NCBI RefSeq assembly: GCF_037482845.1
Contig: NZ_JBBHJW010000001.1
Span: 186,001 to 250,000 of the forward strand
From: Paucibacter_B soli
GTDB lineage: Bacteria > Pseudomonadota > Gammaproteobacteria > Burkholderiales > Burkholderiaceae_C
Direction: 5' to 3'
DNA: 64,000 bases
Below the pieces are notes generated by a model, which was given only the letters and a program-made list of their open reading frames with translations, made no database searches and was not told where the DNA came from. The position numbers and the translations under genes were made by a program. This document shows, one piece after another, positions 24,259 to 32,670 of the stretch; position 1 is the first letter of the stretch, and every line of letters begins with the position of its first letter.

Positions 24259-26465
24259 GCATGAACAAGCAGCATGAGCGCAAACGCACGCACGCAAGAC
24301 CCATGGCGCTGACGCTGGCCATCGCCGTGCTGCTGGGCACGCCGTCCCTCGGCCTGCATGCCCAGGCCCGCCCGCAAAGCCCGGCGCTCAAGGCCAGCAC
24401 GCCGGTGACGCTGAACTTCGTCAACGCCGACATCGAGGCGGTGACGCGCGCCATCGCGGTGATGCTGGACAAGCAAATCATCGTCGACCCGCGCGTCAAG
24501 GGCACGATCACGCTCTACAGCGAGCAGGCCCTGTCGGTGCACGAGGCCTATCTGAACTACCTGGCCGCGCTGCGCGGCCTGGGCTTCACGGTGGTGGAGA
24601 ACACCGGCCTGCTGAAGGTGGTGCCCGAGGCCGACGCCAAGCTGCAGACCGGCACCGTCACGGTGGGAGAAGGCAAGCAGCGCGGCGACCAGATCATCAC
24701 GCAAATTTTCATGCTCCAGCATGAGAACGCCAACAACCTGGTGGCGGTGCTGCGGCCGCTGATCAGCCCCAACAACACGATCAATGCCAATCCGGGCAAC
24801 AACAGCCTGGTGATCACCGACTACGCGGAAAATCTGCAGCGCCTGGGCAAGATCATCGGCGCCATGGATACCTCGGCCAGCACCGATATCGAGATCGTCA
24901 CGCTCAAGCATGCGGTGGCCTCGGACATCGCCGCGCTGGTGCAAAAACTCGCCGACGGCGGCGGCGGTGGTGCGGTCGTGGTGCCCGGCCAGGGCGCGGG
25001 CGGGCTGACGGTACTGGCCGATCCGCGCAGCAATGCGCTGATCCTGCGCGCGCCCAACCCGGCACGACTGGCCGGCATGCGCGCCATCATCGACAAGCTG
25101 GACCAGCCCAGCGCGGCCGGCAACGCGGCGGGCAATATCCGCGTGGTCTATCTGAAGAACGCCGACGCGGCGAAGCTCGCCACCGTGCTGCGCGCCGCCT
25201 TCAGCAGTGGTGCCGGCGGCGCCAGCGGCGGTAGCAGCAGCACCCCGGGGCTAGGCAGCAGCCCGCTCAGCGGCACGCAACAGCAGAGCAATACCGCCAG
25301 CAACACCGCTGCTGGCACCAACATCGGTGCCAGCACCGCGGCCACCACCCCGGTGGGCGCCTCGCCCGCGCCCTCCACCGGCGGTTTCATCCAGGCCGAC
25401 CCCTCAACCAACTCGCTCATCATCACAGCGGCCGAGCCGCTGTACCGCCAGATCCGCGCCGTCATCGACCAGCTCGACGGGCGCCGCGCCCAGGTCTATG
25501 TGGAATCGATGATCGTCAAGGTCGACGCCAGCAAGGTGGCCGACTTCGGCGTGCAGTGGCAGAACCTGTTCGGCAACAAGGGCGACAGCACGATCTCCGG
25601 TCTGGGCACCAATTTTGGCAGCGGCAATTCCAATATCCTGAATCTCAGTGCCGCCACCGCGGGTGGCCACACCAGCGCCGGCACTGCACTCGCCGCTGGC
25701 GGCGTGCCCAGCGGCTTGAACGTCGGCGTGTTGAAGAAGATCGGCAGCTTCTATACCCTCGGCGCGATCGCCAACTTCCTGGAACAGCAGACCGGCGCCA
25801 ACATCCTCTCGACACCGAATCTGGTGGCGCTGGACAACGAGGAAGCCAAGATCGTGATCGGCCAGAACGTACCCTTTGTGACCGGCTCCTTCACCAACAC
25901 CGGCGCCGGCACCGGCGGCACGGTCAACCCCTTTCAGACCATAGACCGCAAGGACGTCGGCCTGACGCTGCGCATACGCAGCCAGATCGGCGAGGGCGGC
26001 GCGGTGCGCATGACGGTCTACCAGGAAAATTCCTCGGTGGTGCCCAGCTCCACCACCTCCTCCGGCCCCACCACCGACAAGAGCTCGATCGAGACCACCG
26101 TGGTGGTGGATGACGGCGCCATCATGGTGCTGGGCGGCCTCTTGAAGGACGAGTACACCGACGGCGAGGACAAGGTGCCGGGCCTGGGCAGCATCCCCAT
26201 CATCGGCAATCTGTTCAAGAGCGAGAACCGCAAACGCGTGAAGACCAACCTGATGGTGTTCCTGCGGCCCATCGTGATGCGCTCGCAGGATGCGGCCGAC
26301 CGGCTCACGCTGGACCGCTACGAGGCCATACGCGCCAGCCAGCAGCAGGCCCAGCCCAAGGAGAGCATGCTGCTGCCAAACACCGGCGCGCCGGTGCTGC
26401 CCGAGTCGCCCAAGACCAGCGTGATCACCACGCCGGTGCGTCGCGGCGCACCCGAACAACCCTGA
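24255..26465 (+). CDS. gspD: GspD, outer-membrane secretin of type II secretion
   Basis: GspD forms the outer-membrane exit channel. The 736-residue protein has a signal peptide (MALTLAIAVLLGTPSLGLHAQA), an N0 domain (VTLNFVNADIEAVTRAIAVML), N1-N3 repeats (VVYLKNADAAKLATVLRAAF) with a long Ser/Gly/Thr-rich insert near residues 320-375, and the secretin barrel (ANILSTPNLVALDNEEAKI, VPFVTGSF, MVLGGLLKDE, GNLFKSENRK). The start at 24255 overlaps the gspN stop as ATGA; ATG 24261 is equally possible. There is no obvious lipobox. Confidence 0.95.
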   Translation: MSMNKQHERKRTHARPMALTLAIAVLLGTPSLGLHAQARPQSPALKASTPVTLNFVNADIEAVTRAIAVMLDKQIIVDPRVKGTITLYSEQALSVHEAYLNYLAALRGLGFTVVENTGLLKVVPEADAKLQTGTVTVGEGKQRGDQIITQIFMLQHENANNLVAVLRPLISPNNTINANPGNNSLVITDYAENLQRLGKIIGAMDTSASTDIEIVTLKHAVASDIAALVQKLADGGGGGAVVVPGQGAGGLTVLADPRSNALILRAPNPARLAGMRAIIDKLDQPSAAGNAAGNIRVVYLKNADAAKLATVLRAAFSSGAGGASGGSSSTPGLGSSPLSGTQQQSNTASNTAAGTNIGASTAATTPVGASPAPSTGGFIQADPSTNSLIITAAEPLYRQIRAVIDQLDGRRAQVYVESMIVKVDASKVADFGVQWQNLFGNKGDSTISGLGTNFGSGNSNILNLSAATAGGHTSAGTALAAGGVPSGLNVGVLKKIGSFYTLGAIANFLEQQTGANILSTPNLVALDNEEAKIVIGQNVPFVTGSFTNTGAGTGGTVNPFQTIDRKDVGLTLRIRSQIGEGGAVRMTVYQENSSVVPSSTTSSGPTTDKSSIETTVVVDDGAIMVLGGLLKDEYTDGEDKVPGLGSIPIIGNLFKSENRKRVKTNLMVFLRPIVMRSQDAADRLTLDRYEAIRASQQQAQPKESMLLPNTGAPVLPESPKTSVITTPVRRGAPEQP

Positions 26466-26483
26466 GTGCGGCCGAGAACCAGC

Positions 26484-27905
26484 ATGGCCAGCCGCCACCC
26501 CCTGCCCTACGCCTATGCCAAGGCCGCCAACGTGCTGCTGGAGGACGACGGCAACCAACTCGTGCTGTGGGCCGCGCCCGAGGTGAGCCTGGCCACGCTC
26601 TCCGAGGTGCAGCGCGTCTACGCGGTGGACCGCTTCGAAGGCATGGCCGCCGCGGCGCTCACCGAACGCATCAACGCCGCCTATGCCGGCAGCGAGTCCA
26701 GCGCCGCCATGGTGGTGGGCGAGGTGGAGAGCGCGGTGGACCTCTCGCGCATGATGCAGGACCTGCCCGCGGTGGAAGACCTGCTGGAGGCCGCCAACGA
26801 CGCACCCATCATCCGCATGCTCAACGCGCTGCTGACGCAGGCCGCCAAGGATGGTGCGAGCGACATCCACATCGAACCCTACGAGCGCGCCAGCTCGGTG
26901 CGCTTTCGCGTCGACGGCACGCTGCGCGAGGTGGTGCAGCCCAATCGCGGCCTGCATGCCGCGCTGATCTCGCGCCTGAAGATCATGGCCGAGCTGGACA
27001 TCGCCGAGAAGCGCCTGCCGCAGGACGGCCGCATCTCGCTGCGCATCGGCGGCCGCGCCATCGACGTACGCGTCTCCACCCTGCCCTCGGCGCATGGCGA
27101 GCGCGCGGTGCTGCGCCTGCTGGACAAAAGCGAATCCAAGTTCACGCTGGAAGGCCTGGGCATGGACGGCGATGTGCTCGCCGCCTTCAAGCGCCAGGTG
27201 CAGCAGCCGCATGGCATCGTGCTGGTGACCGGCCCCACGGGATCGGGCAAGACCACCACGCTGTACGCGTCGCTGCAGACCGTCGACACCAGCACCACCA
27301 ATGTGCTGACGGTGGAAGACCCGATCGAGTACGAGCTGCCCGGCATCGGCCAGACCCAGGTCAACGCCAAGATCGACCTCACTTTTGCCAAGGCCCTGCG
27401 CGCCATCCTGCGCCAGGACCCGGACGTCATCATGATCGGTGAGATCCGCGATTTCGAGACCGCGCAGATCGCCATCCAGGCCTCGCTGACCGGCCACCTG
27501 GTGCTGGCCACCTTGCACACCAATGACGCGCCCAGCGCCGTCACGCGTCTGATCGACATGGGCGTGGAGCCCTTCCTGCTCAGCTCCAGCCTCTTGGGCG
27601 TGCTGGCCCAGCGCCTGGTGCGCAAGCTGTGCCCCGTGTGCAAGCGCCGCGACGACGCCGGGCGCTACCATCCCGTTGGCTGCGAGGTCTGCAGCCACAG
27701 CGGCTACAAGGGCCGCACCGGCGTCTACGAGCTGATGGTGGCCAATGACGAGATACGGCATCTGGTGCACAGCCGCGCCGAGGAACGCGAGCTGTTCAAG
27801 GCGGCGCAGGCCGCCGGCTTGCGCTCGATGCGTGAGGACGGCGAGCGCCTGGTGGCCGCCGGCATCACCTCGGCCGAAGAAGTACTGCGCGTGACGCGCG
27901 AATAG
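26484..27905 (+). CDS. gspE: GspE, type II secretion ATPase
   Basis: GspE powers pseudopilus assembly from the cytoplasm. The 473-residue protein has an N1E-type N-terminal domain, then the ATPase with Walker A GPTGSGKTTT, Asp box, Walker B MIGEIRDFETAQIA and His box LATLHTNDA. A tetracysteine zinc site reads CPVC-x13-CEVC, with a shorter spacing than in Vibrio EpsE. I chose the ATG at 26484; a GTG at 26466 directly after the gspD stop is possible. Confidence 0.96.
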   Translation: MASRHPLPYAYAKAANVLLEDDGNQLVLWAAPEVSLATLSEVQRVYAVDRFEGMAAAALTERINAAYAGSESSAAMVVGEVESAVDLSRMMQDLPAVEDLLEAANDAPIIRMLNALLTQAAKDGASDIHIEPYERASSVRFRVDGTLREVVQPNRGLHAALISRLKIMAELDIAEKRLPQDGRISLRIGGRAIDVRVSTLPSAHGERAVLRLLDKSESKFTLEGLGMDGDVLAAFKRQVQQPHGIVLVTGPTGSGKTTTLYASLQTVDTSTTNVLTVEDPIEYELPGIGQTQVNAKIDLTFAKALRAILRQDPDVIMIGEIRDFETAQIAIQASLTGHLVLATLHTNDAPSAVTRLIDMGVEPFLLSSSLLGVLAQRLVRKLCPVCKRRDDAGRYHPVGCEVCSHSGYKGRTGVYELMVANDEIRHLVHSRAEERELFKAAQAAGLRSMREDGERLVAAGITSAEEVLRVTRE

Positions 27906-27915
27906 GCCCGGCGCG

Positions 27916-29130
27916 ATGGCAGCCTATAAATACGAGGCCCTGAACGCCGCCGGGCGCAGCACCCAGGGCATCATCGAGGCCGACAGCCCGCGCAGCGCGC
28001 GCGCGCAGCTGCGCGGCATGTCGCTCACACCCATGAGCGTGCAGCAGGTGCAGCAGCATGGCGCCGAGGGCGGCAGCCATCGCTTCAGCAGCCGCGTCTT
28101 CGGTGCCACCGCGCTGGCGGTCTGGACGCGCCAGCTGGCCGGCCTTGTGGCCGCCGGCCTGCCGCTGGAACGCGCACTCACGGCGCTAGCCGATGAAAGC
28201 GAAGACCAGCGCCAACGCGAGTTGCTGGCGCAGCTGAAGTCCGAGGTGAATGCTGGTTCGCCGTTCGCGCGCGCGCTCGCCAGCGCACCGCGCGAGTTCG
28301 ACGATGTCTACCGAGCCGTGGTCGCGGCGGGCGAGCAGAGCGGCGCCCTGGGTCCGGTGCTGGAGCGGCTGGCCGACGATCTGGAGGAGCGCCAGGCCCT
28401 GCGCGGCGAGCTCATCGGCGCGATGGCCTACCCGGCCATCGTCTCGCTGGTGGCCGTCATCATCGTGATCTTCCTGGTCACCTATGTGGTGCCGCAGGTG
28501 GCCAGCGTATTCACCAGTTCCAAGCGCAGCCTGCCCTTTCTGACGGTGGCGATGCTGGCGATCTCCGAGTTCGTGCGCAGCTGGGGCTGGGCCATGCTGG
28601 CCGGGCTGGTCGGTGCCGGCGTGGCGCTCAAGCTGGCGCTGCGGCGCGAGGCCTTCCGCGAGCGTTTCGACGCCGCCACGCTGGGCCTGCCGGTGATCGG
28701 GCGGCTGGCGCGCGGCTACAACGCGGCGCGCTTTGCCGGCACGCTGGCGATGCTGGCGGGCGCCGGCGTGCCCATCCTGAAGGCCTTGCAGGCGGCGGCC
28801 GAGACGCTCTCCAACCGCGCCATGCGCGCGGATGCGCTGGACGCGCTGGTGCAGGTGCGCGAGGGTGCGCCGCTGGGTGCGGCGCTGGCGGGCAAGAAGC
28901 GCTTTCCCGGCATCCTCGCGATGTTTGCGCGCCTGGGCGAACAGACCGGCCAGTTGCCGGCGATGCTGGATCGCGCCGCCCGCCAGCTGGGCACCGAGGT
29001 GAAGCGCCGCGCCATGGCCGCCGCCTCGCTGCTGGAACCCCTCCTGATCGTGGCCATGGGCGGGGTGGTGATGACCATCGTGCTAGCGGTGCTGCAGCCC
29101 ATCATCCAGCTCAACACCTGGGTGAAATAA
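27916..29130 (+). CDS. gspF: GspF, polytopic platform protein of type II secretion
   Basis: GspF is the polytopic inner-membrane core of the assembly platform. The 404-residue protein starts MAAYKYEALNAAGRSTQGII, as the family does, and carries two GspF domains. The membrane helices lie near residues 170-195, 220-240 and 375-398. It follows gspE by ten bases and ends the gsp operon. No gspO peptidase gene follows. Confidence 0.96.
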   Translation: MAAYKYEALNAAGRSTQGIIEADSPRSARAQLRGMSLTPMSVQQVQQHGAEGGSHRFSSRVFGATALAVWTRQLAGLVAAGLPLERALTALADESEDQRQRELLAQLKSEVNAGSPFARALASAPREFDDVYRAVVAAGEQSGALGPVLERLADDLEERQALRGELIGAMAYPAIVSLVAVIIVIFLVTYVVPQVASVFTSSKRSLPFLTVAMLAISEFVRSWGWAMLAGLVGAGVALKLALRREAFRERFDAATLGLPVIGRLARGYNAARFAGTLAMLAGAGVPILKALQAAAETLSNRAMRADALDALVQVREGAPLGAALAGKKRFPGILAMFARLGEQTGQLPAMLDRAARQLGTEVKRRAMAAASLLEPLLIVAMGGVVMTIVLAVLQPIIQLNTWVK

Positions 29131-29233
29131 GCGTAACTATTCGGCATTTGCGCCCCTGTTCCGCAGGCAGGGTGGCAGCGGGTTTGCTTGAATGGAAGTG
29201 GGCACATGCATGCCGCGCTTCAGGAGTTGGGTC

Positions 29234-30223
29234 ATGAGCACAAACGCCATCGCTTGTCTGGGTCCGCGCATCCCGATCGCGCAGATGCGCAGCGTCTACA
29301 GCGTGCAGGAGGTCGAGAAGAAGCTCGGCAAGCTCCCCAAGCAGGAGCACGAGCCCTTGCGCTCCACCTACCAGCGCATGCTGGACAAGGGCCCGCAGCG
29401 CTTCCAGGTCAAGCCCTCCGGCCTGCCGGCGATGCAGCACCTCTACGAGGAACTGCCCAACTTTCAGAGCGTGCTGGACGATGTGCGGCGCCAGATCGCG
29501 CTGTGCGAGGACAGCGGTGACCCGCTGGAGATCACCCCACTGCTGCTGCTGGGCCCACCCGGCATCGGCAAGACCCATTTCGCGCGCCAGCTCGCAGCAT
29601 TGCTGGGCACCGGCATGGGTTTCATCTCGATGAGTTCGCTGACCGCCGGCTGGGTGCTCTCGGGCGCCTCCAGCCAATGGAAGGGCGCGCGCCCCGGCAA
29701 GGTCTTCGAGGCCCTGGTGGACGGCGACTACGCCAACCCGGTGATGGTGGTGGACGAGATCGACAAGGCCGGCGGCGAGGCCGCCTACGATCCGCTGGGT
29801 TCGCTCTACAGCCTCTTGGAGCACGACACCGCGGGCAGCTTCATGGACGAATTCGCCGAGGTGGCGGTGGACGCCAGCCAGGTGATCTGGGTGGCCACCG
29901 CCAACGATGCGCGCGGCATTCCCGAGCCCATCCTGAACCGCGTCAACATCTACGAGGTGGAGGCACCCGACTTCGAGGCCGCCCGCCATATCGCGCTGAC
30001 CCTCTACCAAGCCATCCGCCAGCAGCATGACTGGGGCAAGCGCTTTGACGAGCAGCCCGCCGACGCGGTGTTGGACCGCATGGCCGAGCTGGCGCCGCGC
30101 GAGATGCGGCGCGCCTGGATGACGGCCTTCGGCAACGCCAAGCTTGCCGCACGCGGCACCCTGCTGTGCGAGGACCTGCCCGACCCGGGCAAGAAGCGCG
30201 GCACGATCGGCTTCATGCAATAG
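29234..30223 (+). CDS. AAA+ ATPase, Lon-like (function unknown)
   Basis: The 329-residue protein has one AAA+ module: Walker A GPPGIGKTH, Walker B VMVVDEIDKAGG, sensor-1 VIWVATANDARGIPEP and a sensor-2 region (REMRRAWMTAFGNAKLA). The order resembles the ATPase module of Lon, but there is no protease domain. It is likely a cytoplasmic chaperone-like or remodelling ATPase. The ATG at 29234 has AGGAG eight bases upstream. It sits 39 bases before a 5'-nucleotidase-family gene on the same strand. The client is unknown. Confidence 0.82.
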   Translation: MSTNAIACLGPRIPIAQMRSVYSVQEVEKKLGKLPKQEHEPLRSTYQRMLDKGPQRFQVKPSGLPAMQHLYEELPNFQSVLDDVRRQIALCEDSGDPLEITPLLLLGPPGIGKTHFARQLAALLGTGMGFISMSSLTAGWVLSGASSQWKGARPGKVFEALVDGDYANPVMVVDEIDKAGGEAAYDPLGSLYSLLEHDTAGSFMDEFAEVAVDASQVIWVATANDARGIPEPILNRVNIYEVEAPDFEAARHIALTLYQAIRQQHDWGKRFDEQPADAVLDRMAELAPREMRRAWMTAFGNAKLAARGTLLCEDLPDPGKKRGTIGFMQ

Positions 30224-30262
30224 CGCCCGCCGGCGCGGCGGCCGCCCCCCTATGATCCCGGC

Positions 30263-31168
30263 ATGCCTAAGAGCCTTGCCGGACAACTCGTCGTCGCCAT
30301 CTCCTCGCGCGCCCTGTTCGACTTCGAAGAAGAGAACCAGCTCTTCGAGGACGGCGACGACCGCGCCTATATGGCCTTGCAGCAACTGCGCCTGGATCTG
30401 CCCGCCAAGCCCGGCGTGGCCTTTTCACTGGTGCACAAGCTGATGGCCTTCAATGAAGGCGAGGCCACACCGCGCGTGGAGGTGGTGGTGCTCTCGCGCA
30501 ATGACCCGATCTCCGGCATGCGCGTGTTCCGCTCGGCCAAGGCCCATGGCCTGGACATCCAGCGCGGCGTGTTCACGCGCGGGCAGAGCCCCTGGCGCTA
30601 TCTGCGGCCGCTGAATGCGCAGCTCTTCCTCTCGGCCAACGAAGACGATGTGCGTTCGGCCCTGGCGGCGGGCGTGGCGGCGGCGCGCGTGGTGCCCTAT
30701 GCGGCCCATGCCTCGGAGGCCCACCCCAAGGAGCTGCGCATCGCCTTCGACGGCGATGCGGTGCTGTTCTCCGACGAGGCCGAGCTGGTGTTCCAGCGCG
30801 AGGGGCTGGACGCCTTCCAGCAGCATGAACGCGAGCATGTGCTGCGCCCGCTGCCGGCCGGCCCCTTCAAGCCGGTGCTGGAGGCCCTGCATGGGCTGCA
30901 GCGCGATCCCCGCGGCGGCATGAAGGTGCGCACCGCCCTGGTGACGGCGCGCAGCGCACCGGCGCATGAGCGCGCCATCCGCACCCTGATGGACTGGCAG
31001 ATCGAGGTCGACGAGGCGATGTTCCTGGGCGGTCTGGACAAGGGTGAATTCCTGCGCGAGTTCGAGCCCGACTTCTTCTTCGACGACCAGGCCGGCCACA
31101 TCCGCAGCGCCAGCGCCCATGTGCCGTCAGGGCACGTGGCCGGTGGGGTGAAAAACCAGCCTAGCTGA
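30263..31168 (+). CDS. 5'-nucleotidase family protein (cytosolic type)
   Basis: The 301-residue protein matches the bacterial 5-nucleotidase family related to cytosolic 5'-nucleotidase 1. Visible family segments are LVVAISSRALFDFEEEN, VVVLSRNDPISGMRVF, IQRGVFTRGQSPWRYL, LRIAFDGDAVLFSDEAE and EFEPDFFFDDQ, with Asp-rich HAD-like motifs. It probably dephosphorylates nucleoside monophosphates in the cytoplasm; the substrate is unproven. The 3' end overlaps the convergent tyrS gene by eight bases. Confidence 0.85.
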   Translation: MPKSLAGQLVVAISSRALFDFEEENQLFEDGDDRAYMALQQLRLDLPAKPGVAFSLVHKLMAFNEGEATPRVEVVVLSRNDPISGMRVFRSAKAHGLDIQRGVFTRGQSPWRYLRPLNAQLFLSANEDDVRSALAAGVAAARVVPYAAHASEAHPKELRIAFDGDAVLFSDEAELVFQREGLDAFQQHEREHVLRPLPAGPFKPVLEALHGLQRDPRGGMKVRTALVTARSAPAHERAIRTLMDWQIEVDEAMFLGGLDKGEFLREFEPDFFFDDQAGHIRSASAHVPSGHVAGGVKNQPS

Positions 31169-32441
31169 GCGTCACGCGCGCAAACTTGCGCTTGCCCACC
31201 TGCACCACCACCGTACCGGCCTCAAGCTTCAGCCCCTTGTCGCTGATCACCGTGCCGTCCACGCGCACGCCGCCCTGCTCCACCATGCGCGCGGCCTCGC
31301 TGCCCGAGGCCACCAGGCCCGCGGCCTTGAGCACCGCGGCAATGCCCAGCGGCGCGCCGGCCAGCGCCAGCTCGGGGATGTCGTCGGGGATGCCGCCCTT
31401 GGCGCGGTTGTTGAAGTCCTGCTCGGCGGCATCGGCCGCCGCGGCGCTGTGGAAGCGCGCAGTGATCTCCTTGGCCAGCAGCACCTTGGCATCCTTGGGG
31501 TTGCGCCCCGCCAGCACCTCGGCCTTCAGCGCGGAGATCTCCTCGATCGAGCGGAAGGACAGCAGATCGAACCACTTCCACATCTGCACATCGCTGATCG
31601 AGAGCACCTTGGCAAACATGCTGTTGGCCGGCTCGGTGATGCCGATGTAGTTGTTCTTGGACTTGGACATCTTCTCGATGCCGTCCAGGCCCTCCAGCAG
31701 CGGCATGGTCAGAATGCACTGCGGCTCCTGGCCGTACTCCTGCTGCAGATGGCGGCCCATCAGCAGGTTGAACTTCTGGTCGGTGCCGCCCAACTCCAGA
31801 TCGCTCTGCAGCGCCACCGAGTCATAGCCCTGCATCAGCGGGTAGAGGAACTCGTGCACCGAAATCGGGGTCTGGCTGGCGAAGCGCTTGGCGAAGTCAT
31901 CGCGCTCCATCATGCGCGCCACCGTGTACTTGGCGGCCAGCTGGATCATGCCGCTGGCGCCCAGCGGCTCGCTCCATTCGCTGTTGTAGCGGATCTCGGT
32001 GCGGGCCGGGTCCAGCACCAACTTGGCCTGGGCGTAATAGGTCTCGGCATTCGCCTTGATCTGCTCCTTGGTGAGCGGCGGGCGCGTGCTGTTGCGGCCC
32101 GAGGGGTCGCCGATCATGGAGGTGAAGTCGCCGATCAGGAAGATCACCTGATGCCCCAGGTCCTGCAGCTGGCGCATCTTGTTGAGCACCACCGTGTGGC
32201 CGATATGGATGTCGGGCGCGGTCGGGTCCAGGCCCAGCTTGATACGCAACGGCTGGCCGGTGGCTTCCGAGCGGGCCAGCTTCTGCAGCCAGTCCGCCTG
32301 GGGCAGCAACTCCTCGCAACCACGCAGGGAGATGCGCAAGGCCTCCTCGACCTTGTCCGTCACCGGGTAGCGCGGCGCGGCCTTGGCCTCATGGGCGGTG
32401 GCGGCGGGGACGGCGGTCGGGGTAGTTCGGGATGCGGACAT
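31161..32441 (-). CDS. tyrS: TyrS, tyrosyl-tRNA synthetase
   Basis: TyrS charges tRNA-Tyr. The 426-residue protein has class I motifs HIGH (79-82, in TAPDIHIGHTVV) and KMSKS (EKMSKSKNN), and a C-terminal S4 RNA-binding domain (RMVEQGGVRVDGTVISDKG). Its features, for example IGDFTSMIGDPSG, fit the TyrZ-like subgroup common in proteobacteria. About 25 Ala/Thr-rich residues precede the conserved core. It is convergent with the 5'-nucleotidase gene and divergent from the M23 peptidase gene. Confidence 0.96.
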   Translation of the reverse strand: MSASRTTPTAVPAATAHEAKAAPRYPVTDKVEEALRISLRGCEELLPQADWLQKLARSEATGQPLRIKLGLDPTAPDIHIGHTVVLNKMRQLQDLGHQVIFLIGDFTSMIGDPSGRNSTRPPLTKEQIKANAETYYAQAKLVLDPARTEIRYNSEWSEPLGASGMIQLAAKYTVARMMERDDFAKRFASQTPISVHEFLYPLMQGYDSVALQSDLELGGTDQKFNLLMGRHLQQEYGQEPQCILTMPLLEGLDGIEKMSKSKNNYIGITEPANSMFAKVLSISDVQMWKWFDLLSFRSIEEISALKAEVLAGRNPKDAKVLLAKEITARFHSAAAADAAEQDFNNRAKGGIPDDIPELALAGAPLGIAAVLKAAGLVASGSEAARMVEQGGVRVDGTVISDKGLKLEAGTVVVQVGKRKFARVTLS

Positions 32442-32503
32442 AGGGCATGCTCTGGCCCCCTCTTGGCAGAGGTAAAGCCTTGATTTGTCGGGTTTTCTAG
32501 GCG

Positions 32504-32530
32504 TTGACGCCGCGATCGCCTGGGTATACT
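32504..32530 (+). promoter_or_regulatory. Putative promoter of the M23 peptidase-anmK transcript
   Basis: TTGACG (32504-32509) and TATACT (32525-32530) are both near consensus, but the spacer is only 15 bases. The start point would be near 32537, giving a leader of about 130 bases that contains a perfect GGACGCC/GGCGTCC hairpin (32594-32611) without a T run. Confidence 0.45.
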
Positions 32531-32670
32531 CGCGGCTCCATTTGTAGGCGGACGGACCGGTGAGGGGCGCCGCAGCAGCGATGCGATTCTAGTGGACGCC
32601 CCGCGGCGTCCGATCTGCAGGGCCGGTTTGTAGGGGCCCGTACAACAACAAGACCTTGGGTTCTTTGAGC

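Noticed and set aside
25404..27770. Long open frame on the minus strand (788 codons) opposite gspD and gspE
   Set aside because: It mirrors the strong GC third-position bias of the plus-strand genes, is His/Gln/Gly-rich without domains, and lies opposite two certain genes.
32594..32611. Perfect GGACGCC-CCGC-GGCGTCC hairpin taken as a terminator
   Set aside because: No T run follows on either strand, and it lies inside the leader of the M23 peptidase gene. At most it is a regulatory stem.
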